Of a stretch of DNA of 64,000 bases, positions 39,978 through 51,626 are shown piece after piece (the stretch's first letter is position 1; every line of letters begins with the position of its first letter). The stretch lies in contig OX328132.1 of the NCBI GenBank assembly GCA_946811695.1, positions 124,515,489 to 124,579,488 of the forward strand. Reading direction: 5' to 3'. The position numbers and the translations under genes were made by a program. The notes below the pieces were generated by a model. That model ran no database searches. It saw only the letters and a program-made list of their open reading frames with translations, and was not told the origin of the DNA. Source of the stretch: Gonocerus acuteangulatus (lineage: Eukaryota; Arthropoda; Insecta; Hemiptera; Coreidae).

Positions 39978-42900
39978 TTCATTATTTGTGATCTCTAATT
40001 TTGGCAACTCTTATGCCTAAAGCTCCAATTGTTATGTATTTTCTTTTTTAGTTCACACTAATGGGAATCGTTTTGTTAAGTGCTGAACACATTCTCCTAT
40101 GCTTAATTGCCCCTCCCTTAACAAAAATAATATTTAAATAAATTCAAGTGCCTTTTTTTGGAATTTCAGGTGAGGAATACATGCAAATGAAAACGTATTT
40201 TTACAGAGAACTACTTGACGCATTGAAACACCGTTTGCAAGGTTCTTCCTTGTTTTGTTAGTACATTTTAAAAATATAATGCAAACTATGGGTAAAGAGG
40301 GCACCCTTCCCTTCAAAGGCCTATTTTCTCATTTCCGAGTGCACTATTTTATAGATCATGACGAGAACTACAACTTTGCCCCAATAGAAAATGTTGATAT
40401 CTCCAACCGTTTAGTAGTTATTTCTCCCGTGGCCCGCTTATCTGGGCCACCCTGTATACACAGAGTGTCCCCAAAATGGGCAAAACTTCGGCAAAACTTC
40501 GGGAATCGATGCAGGATGAAAAAAGAAAGAAAAAAGGCCTTTGGCATTTTTCTTGTTTTTGCTTCGTTTCCGAGAAAAACGAAAAAGACAATCGTGAATA
40601 GGAATTCTTTCAGAATGCCTAGACAGGGTGATTCAGGCCTAAGTAGCCAAACTCTAGGAGGTGATTGTAGACATAATTTCCAACAAAAAAATTCATTTCA
40701 AGTATGGTCCGATTCCGAAAGAAGAAGGAGCTATGTCCAATTTTCTGTTTTTTTAATGTAGTCATGTTTTTTCATGAATAAGAAAGGATTATTCAAAAAC
40801 TATTCAAGATAATTGAATTCTAATTATGCTATCATAAAATAGACAAAAGTTTCTTTAAAAACCCGTAATTTTATTCACTAAAATCTTTATTAAAAGATAC
40901 TTTCTGGACGTCCAATAACGCACTTCTGTTTTTATCAACGAATCAGAGTTTTTTCGCGATTTTTTTCCTCAGCCCCCTAACGGACTACAGATTCAATACT
41001 TACAGGAAAACGTCTACATTTAATAAGCATTAAATCCATGCAAATAAAGTGGAGGTTTATTCGGGGATAAATTGAACGATTGGCTCCCATTTGTCAAACA
41101 TTTTTGTTACTTTCAAATACCTTGTGTGAAAAAATTAAAAGTTATTCATTTTTTAATGTCTAAACTGCGGGTATCCATTGACCAGTCCAGAAGAAATAAA
41201 AAGTAACTGAAAGAAATGATTGGAAAAGTTTTTCATTTGGGAGATCTGTCACATTTTGTGTTTAACAAATTTTCATTGATTTATCTTTTACGCCAACGGC
41301 CATAGCCACGTTTAATACACCGGTTCCCGTAGATCACCGAAGTTAAGCAACGTCGGGCGTGGTCAGTTCCTGAATGGGTGATCGACCACGTGCTGTTGGC
41401 ATTATAAAAGGGTGGCAACCTATAGATAGCCCGGCGCTAATGGCCAAGATGTAGATGCGCCGTAAAAAAAAAAAAAATAAATAAAAAAAAAAATTATCTT
41501 TTACATGATGTTGTCACTAATATATTTGGAAACTTGCTAAATTTTCAATTGGACCTTTATCGTCTTGGACAGTGGATCCATCCACAGTCTAACCGGTCGT
41601 ATTTAAATTGTGTAAAGGTTTAAAAATATGTTGAATCCAACCTGTCGGGAATCAGGATTGGCTGAAGAAGATATTCGTCCTGAAGCCGCATGTTAACTTG
41701 GAGCTGATACTGATTGTGTATGTTTGATGCTCTACAAAAATGGTTCTAATGAAAGTTTTGATTAGACGATGTCAATCGGAGAAATAAGTGCTTAAAACTT
41801 TAAAGTAATTAATTTCTCTTATTCGAACTGTTAATTTGTCTTTGATTTTGGTACTTAGAATTATGGGATTCAGTTGAAACATTTTCTGCATGTTTGAATT
41901 TCATAAACACTAATATGTTGAAATTTTTGTTACGTTTAGAGTAAAGGAAGGGTTAGAATAAAATATTTTATTAACAGACAAAAAAAGTTTTGGTAACTTT
42001 GTATACTTTCGTTAGTATCTCGAAAACCGTTGACAATCTTGTGAAGCGGAAGATTACCATTCGAAAGCTTACTAAATGCTCTACAAAAAAGGTTCTGAAG
42101 AAAATTTTAATTAGGCGATGTCAATCGGAGAAATAAGTGCTTAAAACTTTAAATTAATTGATTTCGTTTATTCGAACGGTTCTTTTTGTCTGTTTTATTC
42201 CTTGTTATTTTTTAATTGCTTATAGTTGGATAATGTATTTGACAATAAAATTGGTTAAGTAAAATAACAAAAACAATTTATTGTTAGAAATATAGATTTC
42301 CAAGATTCCAAGACCTTGTAACTAGCGGGACCTAGTGTTAGCCGACCCTTCCAGGTAAGATCGTAAATCATGACCTTTCAAGACTTTACTACACACAGGA
42401 ATGGTGTTGGTGACCTTAAGGGTTGACAAGCCATTATAATAATTAATTAAAACAAAAGACTGGTGGAACCAAAATAATAACTGCTTCTATTTTAATCTTT
42501 CCAAATTAGACTAGGGATAAGAACAGAACCGCGCTATGATGATGCAGTTCCTGCGAGACGTACTTTTTTTTTAAATTTTTCATTGATTTAAGTTTTAAAT
42601 AATGTATTTGGCACCCAATTTTGACTAGAAATTTTGAGCGGAGAATTCAAAAAGATTTCAGGGTAGTTGAATAATTTTAATTCAGTAATTACACATAATT
42701 TGAAATTTGAAATAAAATAAAAATTGTGCAAAACATTACGGGAGGAAAAACGTTAATCCTCAGTTCGGCCGAAACATTTATTGGACAAACAAGGTCACAT
42801 TCACACGGAATGGAATATTTAACAGTCCCTATTCGCATACTTGGTTTCATTTTAATCCTTATGCCCTGTGAAGATCCACAATCAGTATCAGCTCCAAGAT

Positions 42901-43205
42901 AACGTGTGGTGCGGCTTCAGGACGAATATCTTCTTCAGCCAATCCTGATTCCCGACAGGTTGGATTCAACATATTTTTAAACCTCTACACAATTTAAATA
43001 CGACCGACCTATTGCATTGGAAGACGTCTTGCTGGCACATAGATTCATGGTTCCAGATGGATTGCTGTCCTGCACATAGTAGCAGTGCTGTTAGACAGTG
43101 GATGGATCCACTGTCCAAGTCGATAAAGGTCCAATTGAAAATTTAGCAAGTTTCCAAATATATTAGCAAATATTTTAGTGCCAACAACATGCAAAAGATA
43201 AATTT

Positions 43206-43249
<44 letters not shown>

Positions 43250-45953
43250 GGCGCATCTACATCTTGGCCATTAGCGCCGGGCTATCTATAGGTGTCCACC
43301 CTTTTATAATGCCAACATCGGTCACCCATTCAGGTACTGACCACGCCCGACGTTGCTTAACTTCGGTGATCTACGGGAACCGGTGTATTAAACGTGGCTA
43401 TGGCCGTTGGCGTAAAAGATAAATCAATGAAAATTTGTTAAACACAAAATGTAACAGATCTCCCAAATGAAAAACATTTTCAATCGTTTCATTCATTTAC
43501 ATTTATTGCTTCCGGAATGGACAATGGATACCCACAGTTTGACCATTAAAAAATGAATAATTTTTAATGTCTTCACACAATGTATTTGAAAGTAACAAAA
43601 CTATATTCCACATTTTTTTTGACAAATGGGAGCCAATCGTTCAGTTTATTCCCTAATAAACCTCCACTTTATTTTCATAGATTTAATGCTTACTAAATTT
43701 AGAAGTTTTTGTGTAAGTACTAAATCTGTAGTCCATTAGAGGGCTGAGGAAAAAAATGCGAAAATACTCTGATTCATTGATAATAATAGAAGTGCTTTAT
43801 TGGACGTCCAGAAAGTATCTTTTAATAATGGTTTTAGTGAATTAAATTAATGTATTTTTAAAGGAAATTTTGTCTATTTTATGATGGCATAAGTAGAATT
43901 TAATTATTTTGTATAATTTTTGAGAAAACCTTTCTTATTCATTAAAAGTCATGACTAGGTTAAAAAAACAGAAAATTGGGCATAGCTCCTTTTCCTTTCG
44001 GAATCGGACCATACTTGAAATGAACTTTTTTGTTGGAAATTATGTCTACAATCACCTCCTAGAGTTTGGCTACTTAGACCTGAATCACCCTGTATAAGAA
44101 TCATTAAATGTATATGATTTATCTTCCACCCTCTTCTACCACCCACCTCCGCCCAAAACAAAACAACAGAAAATCTTCTTGGTCAAATACATTAAACGAC
44201 GTCATGTAAAGCTGCAAGTTAAACATAATTCAACATAGCTACTTTTCTTCGGAGGAAAGTGATGACACAAAACAAAAAAACCTTTAAATTCTTAATAAAA
44301 TTAAAGTTTCTATTCTTAAAACAGTTTAACATTAAACACTGGACGTATACATAATTAAAAATAATAAAAATTTATTCTTTTAATAAATCCTGAAGGTTGG
44401 ACCCCTTGGAGCATTACAGGCATCTCATTGCACATTGACAGACTGGTTGGCATTTGTGTAATGCTCTGCTGTAATCTCTTCCCTGGCCTATGGTGATGGA
44501 TGAGGTACTCCCATGAGCCAATGGGCTCCCTGTTTCGCTTATTCAACAAAAAACATGATACGAAAAAAGAAAATTGAACATAACTGCTTTTCCCTGCGGA
44601 ATCGGACCATACTTCAGATGAACTTTTCGCATAAATATGCTTTAACCGTGACTAAACTAGAAAAGAACGTTACAAAAAAGTGTCCGCTAGCGTTCGCGCA
44701 TGCGCAGTGGCGTTCGCGCATGCGCAGTGGCGTTCGCGCATGCGCAGTGGCGTTCGCGCATGCGCAGTGGCGTTCGCGCATGCGCAGTGGCGTTCGTGCC
44801 TGAGCAGTAGCGATCGTGCATGCGCAGTGGCCATGTAAGAAATAGAAGACTGTATATGTCATAAAAAAGTGTCCGCTGGCATTCGCGCATGCGCGGTGGC
44901 CATGTACGGAAAAGAAGACTATATATTATACAGTAATTACATAGGCATGTCACATGGACATAAAGCATATTTATGTTCCTGAATTTTAGCAGAAGGATCT
45001 AAACGAAATAATTTTTTGTAAATGATGTCCAGAATCACCTCCTAGAGTTTGGCTACGTAGACCTGAGTCATCCTGTATATATACAGGGCTACCACAAAAT
45101 AAACGGCCAAACTGCGGGAATCGATGCAGGATAGAAAAATAAAAAAAAAGTCCTTTGGCATTTTTCTCGTTTTTTCTTCGTTCCCGATAAAAGAGCAAAA
45201 AATTAAAACAAAAGGCATTACAAAAGGCTATTTTTTATATAGGCATTCCTTCATTATGCCTATATAAAAATCATTAAAATTATATGTTTCCCCTTTCACC
45301 CCCTCAGCACACCCACCTCCCCCAAAACAAAACAACAAGAAATATTTTTAGTCGAATAAATTAAATGACGGTATGTAAAGCTGCAAGTTCAACATGATTT
45401 AAAATAGCTTCTTTTCTTTCGGAGGAAATTGGTAAAATACAAAACCAAAAAAACTATCAATTCTTAATAAAATTAAAGTTTTAATTCTTAAAACAGTTTA
45501 ACATTTAACATTGGACGCAAACATTACATTATAAAAAGTAATAATTTCAGTCCTTATTTCACCAAAAAAATGGTTCCAATGATCTATTTACAGTATTCCA
45601 TTTAAGTTGAATATATAGCACAATATCCTTAATTTTTCCAGAAAATCGTTTTTCACGCTAAATATAATCGCAAAACCAAGCAAGTCAGTCCATTTTTCCT
45701 AAGTCCTTTCAAAATCCTTAAAATTAATATTGTTGGATCTAGAAAATCAAAATACATCTTGAGTTATGGCAATTTCCATTGTGTCGAAGTGCTAGAGAAC
45801 ATCGGACTGATTCCTAGTTTGGCTTTAAAAAGGACAATCAAATAATAAACAGAAGCTAAAAATAAAATGCCTGCAAAGGCGCGTAGGTATTAGCAATAAA
45901 AATAAAATATCTAACGAATAGTGTCAATGGAATTTTTCTGTGCAGATGCTGGC

Positions 45954-46006
<53 letters not shown>

Positions 46007-48852
46007 TATAATACCCTTAATGTGTACATGAAGCAAGAATAATTTATAAAATGAAATACGTGTACACGACCTATTTAATCAGCCAAATTTTTTTTAGCAT
46101 AGCAATTTGATTGAAACTGATGCAATGATATGTTTAAAAATCAATCTCCTCAATAGAAAAGGGTTTATTTGCTACTACCAATATATATTGAGCAGATTGA
46201 TTTTTAGCCATATCATTGCATTAATTTTTTTCGTAAAACCTGGTTAAAATTGATATGCTATTTTTATTTTTCATATTTATATACAATGTATTGTACATAA
46301 ATACACACCCATCCATACATTAAAGAAATACAAATATTTAGATAAAGTCAAGCTCAAAAACTATGAGGTAATAATAAATAAAAAAACAAATGGTATCACA
46401 AGTTATCACAGAAATGGGGGGGGGGACTGCGCTAAGATGACGCAGTTCCTCCAAATCGTTTTTTTTTATTTTTAAATTTAATAAATTAAAGGTTTTTTAA
46501 AAATGTTGAATATTGCTTTGGTGATTGTACTATGAGGAAAAGAAGGGCCTATGTGCGGATAGTGTGTCAAGAGTTCTTGCCAAAAGGTCAAACGATCAAT
46601 AATCAGGACAACCTATAGGCTTAACACCGTTTGTGAGAAGCATTAGGACAACCTATAGGCTTAACACCGTTTGTGAGAAGCATTAGGACAACCTATAGGC
46701 TTAACACCGTTTGTGAGAAGCATTAGGACAATCTATAGGCTTAACACCGTATGTGAGAAGCATTAGGACAACCTATAGGCTTAACACCGTTTGTGAGAAG
46801 CATTAGGACAATCTATAGGCTTAACACCGTTTGTGAGAAGCATTAGGACAAAACACTTAGTAGTTTTGTGGTCAAACAATTCAATACTTCTTCATCGCCA
46901 TAATGCGCCAGTCCATACTACATTACATGCTCGTGAAATGTTTTCAAGAAAACACTCATGGTGCTCCGACCACCATATTCCCTAGATATGGTGCCTGTGT
47001 CCAAAATAAAGTGAACCTTAAAGCCGCTATTTGGAATATCATCAATGATTTAAATTTAAATAAATATCGTTGGTTTTTCTCCCGTAAAATCGTACAAGAA
47101 CTAGCAATCAAGAATTTGATGAATTTTATATATTTACTATGAATTGTAATGACATTACCACATTTTCTTTTTTCATATTCCGGGGCACAACTCCTTTAGG
47201 AATATTTTTACTAGGGCTAAGTAGGATTAATATGTGCTGGAAGGACCAGGACATAAAGGCATATTAATATTACTAGGGCTAAGTAGGATTAATATGTGCT
47301 GGAAGGACCAGGACATAAAGGCATATTAAAGTTGGGACTTTAGTTATTTTATTATAAAGAACAATAAAATTGAAATTAATATCTGATTTTTTTTTCAGAA
47401 TATTGAACTAGACATAATTTTGGACCTTCATGCACACTCCAATTTAAGGGGAGTTTTTATATCAGGAAATACTTACAGCGATGTTTACAGGTAAGAGGAA
47501 AGTACTGATATTTGAAAATGCATGGATTCTTTTTTACAGATAAAGAACGTGCGTAGGAAAGTGTTTAAATGTGAAAATGCATGAAATCCCCGTTATAGGT
47601 CATGAAAGTCTGTAGAAGTGTGTTTATATGTGAAAATTCATGAAATTACCGTTACAGGCCATGAAAATCTATAGGAAAGTGTTTATATGTGAAAATGCGT
47701 GAAATTACCGTTACAGGCCATGAAAATCTATAGGAAAGTGTTTATATGTGAAAATGCATGAAATTACCGTTACAGGCCATGAAAATCTATAGGAAAATGT
47801 TCATAAGTGATAATGCATGAAATCCCCGTAATAGGCTATGAAAATCTATAGGAAAGTGTATAAATGTGAAAAAGTATGAAATCCCCGTTTGGAAATTGTA
47901 AATCCGCATTTGTAAACACAAAAAAGCCATGGTGTCCTTCCTTCATGTTTTTTTCATTCCTTATTTACATTTTCAGGTATGAGCGACATATCGTTTTCCC
48001 GAAACAGCTTTCTCAAAATGTTCTAGGCTATGAGAGTGGTTATTCTGTATTCAACAGAGACATGAACAAAGCTGGTACTTCAAGAAGGTAAGTCATCGTT
48101 TCACTTATTCCACTATTAAAAACTTAGAAAACTCCATTGTGAAACAATTATGCAAAAAATACCACCCTGATTGAAAATAAATTTAGTAGTTTTATGATAT
48201 AATCAAAATTTTTATTCCATAGAGAGGAACCCCGCTTACGATGTCGACCGGATGACGAAGGGTAAAAAGTCCGACTCAGCGCGGTTCAGTTTTTATCCCT
48301 AGTGTCATTTAGGAAGATTGAAATAGAAACCGTTATTATTTTGGTTCAACCTTTCCCCCGTAAACAAAGTGCCCGTTACCTAGGGGCAGCGTACCCTTTT
48401 ACCTGGAATCCACCCACCACTGGTTGGCCAACCCCACTATTACAAATAGTTATTTCAAATATCAAAATGCTTCTAATTTTCTTGATTTCTTCTACAGTAA
48501 TACTAATTCTATAAATAAATGCAATTAAAAAAAAACAACAACCCATTAAAATTTGAGCTAAATAACTACGAAAACCCGGTCAAAAGAACAAAGCAAACAC
48601 ATTTGAAGTTTTAAGCACTTATTTCTCCGATTGACAATGCCTAATCAAAAATTTCCTTCGAATATTTTTTTAGAGAATTTAGTAAGCTTTCGGATGGTAA
48701 ACTTCCGCTTCCCAAGATTCTCAACCGTTTTAGAGATATTAAGGAATATTGGGCCAACGGCCATAGCCACGTAGAATACACCGGTTCCCGTAGATCACCG
48801 AAGTTAAGCAACGTCGGGCGTGGCCAGTACCTGGCCAAGTTGTAGATGCGCC

Positions 48853-48913
<61 letters not shown>

Positions 48914-49363
48914 AAGGAATATTTACAAAGTTACCAAAACTTTTCATGTCTGTTAATAAAATATTTTATTCTAACCCTTCCTTAACTCCAAACGTAACCA
49001 AAATTTCAACATATTAGTTTTGATGAAAGTTGAACATGCAGAAAATGTTTCAACTGAATCATTCTAAGTACCCAAACAAAAAACGGTATTCAACAACTAT
49101 TTTTCCAATTTTCTCGAAAACGGTTCAAGCTATCGCCTTGAAAATTATTTCATTCGTTTTCCTTGGTCAAGAAGCCTATAAAACGAGAACTTGCAAGCAT
49201 ATGAAGTTAGCGGAACGATTTTTTTTGCGCTCCGAAAACCATGTTCCGGTGGGCGGATTCTGCTGGTTAACGAACTTGACCTTTCAAATTAGACGAAAGA
49301 TTTTTGTAACAAATTTCATCAAAATCGGACCATTAGGGGGGCCGGAAATGAGCGAACAGACAA

Positions 49364-49422
<59 letters not shown>

Positions 49423-50692
49423 AATTTGAACCACCGTTATTTTCGGTCTCTAGGGATTCTGAAACGCAAAATTTTCTAGTCGGCACTTCCGGATTGTTTC
49501 ATGAGATCAACCTTATAAGCGGGGTTCCTCCCTATGAAGGGAGGGAAGAACCGCGCTAAAAACGATCCTCTGTTTAAAAACAGTTTTATTTACTGCTATA
49601 CAGGCTATTGTGTGATCTTCTAAAGAGTTCTATCAACTGTTACTCTCTGTTTACAGGCTATTGTGTGATCTCCTAAAAAGTTCTATCAACTGTTATTCTC
49701 TGATCGTATCTTTTCACGGCTACAGCTCTTCAAAAAGCTCAACGTTCAAATATTACACAGAAGAAACATGTATCCTTTTCAAATGTAACTTTTCAAAATT
49801 TATTTGTCTGATATACGAGTATAAAAAATGATGGATGTTTAACACAAGGACAATATATCAAAACTTATCTCATTTTAATAAATATCCTAAATAGGAGAAA
49901 CAAATTTTTTGGCTTCTTGAGGTTTTAGGATTTTTTTGGTTCTCTGAAACAGAGAATGCAAGCTGTTTTTGCTCAGTTTGATATCCATAGTATTCATACT
50001 ACTACAAAATAATGGATTGTCAAAAATATTCTTTTTATCTGATACTAAACTAATATTTCATGTTTGGCGTGCTGCGGAATCCAAATCCCAAGACTGAATT
50101 TAGATATGTTGAACCTTTGTGCCAAAAAAAAGTTAACTTTCTAAAAAAAATATGTTCAGAGTTTTTAATGAGATTAAATTAGGTTGGGTTTTTTTTCCGT
50201 TTTTGCACATTTCTTCTGTCTGCTGACAACCGATTAATGGAATTAATAAATAAAAAAAAAATAATAATAAGAATACTGTATTTAAATTAAATAATGTAGT
50301 CGGCTGCTCAACTGTATTTGGTTGGTGGCTACACATTCAGGCTCATCATTTTGTTTTGTCGTGAGTGTTTGCTTGTTTTGGGCACCTGGAAATCCTAAAA
50401 ATAATACATTGAGAGGAGTTCGTTGACAGTTCGTGATCCCAAGGTAGCAATTCTCAGTGTTTTGTCGTGAGTGTTTGCTTGTTTTGGGCACCTGGAAATC
50501 CTAAAAATAATACATTGAGAGGAGTTCGTTGACAGTTCGTGATCCCAAGGTAGCAATTCTCAGTGTTTGGTCGTTGTGTATCAATAATAATACATTTTTT
50601 ATGTTAAATTGGTTATATTGTTTGCCGACGTTTCGGCTTCGAATTCAAGCCTTCGTCAGGGCTGTAAAAATAGTAGGTTTGAGTTAATACAA

Positions 50693-50729
<37 letters not shown>

Positions 50730-51487
50730 AATATATATAGAGGTGAAGGTGTTGTACCTTTGACCACTTTGCAAAATTGAATTTCTTTTGGCTTGAATAC
50801 TAAAGCTAAATTCATTTTTTTTATTTCATTGTAATTAGTATTCTATTGCTCATCATATTTAATTATTTCAAAGTTCTAGCTTTACATTTAATATTTTTAA
50901 TTAATTTTTCAAAAAACAATAGTACAGTGGTACAGCTATTATTGATATTATGTTATGCTCAATACGCTGAAAAATCCAGTCCAATCGATAAACGTTTTAA
51001 CTGTCAAACAGATCCACTAGCAATAGTAGGGCATGGAAGTTTAGCCACAATGTCTTCAACATCAATATTATACAAATTTTCATCTTCTCTCGTAAACACC
51101 ACAAATCTCTGCGACTAAATATGTACCTAATTGTCTTTTTACTAAATCATATTTTACAAATGTTTACTGGTCATCGACTTAACTCACGACATTTATCAGA
51201 CAAATCAACGTCACTTTCTCCTGAAGAAATTTCCGTGTCAGTATCAGAATCTGAACTATCATTATAATAATTTTCTTTTTATTTACCACTTTTTTTTGGA
51301 AGGGGTTTATTTGTATGTGGTGTCTTACGTTTAGGGGGGTGCTTTCGTTTTTAGCGCGGTTCCTCCCTCCCTACATAGGGAGGAACCCCGCTTATAAGGT
51401 TGATCTCATGAAATAATCCGGAAGTGCCAACTAGAAAATTTTGCGTTTCAGAACCTCTAGAGACCGACAATGACGGTGGTTCAAATT

Positions 51488-51555
<68 letters not shown>

Positions 51556-51575
51556 TATATATATGTATATATTTA

Positions 51576-51626
<51 letters not shown>

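Larger units (their letters stand above)
40624..44092. mobile_element. 3.5-kb inverted duplication, both arms carrying the same 5S-SINE
   Basis: Left arm 40624-41710 is the reverse complement (with drift) of 42880-44092. Ends are CAGGGTGATTCAGGCCTAAG and CTTAGACCTGAATCACCCTG (GTAGCCAAACTC... inside). The centre (41725-42566) is a Helentron-like copy. The SINE sits at the same point in each arm, so it predates the duplication. Confidence 0.85.

Noticed and set aside
41292..41401. A functional 5S rRNA gene
   Set aside because: It is followed by the SINE tail and poly-A and flanked by a target duplication, and it lacks part of the 5S 3' region; the same holds for the copies at 43207 and 48751.
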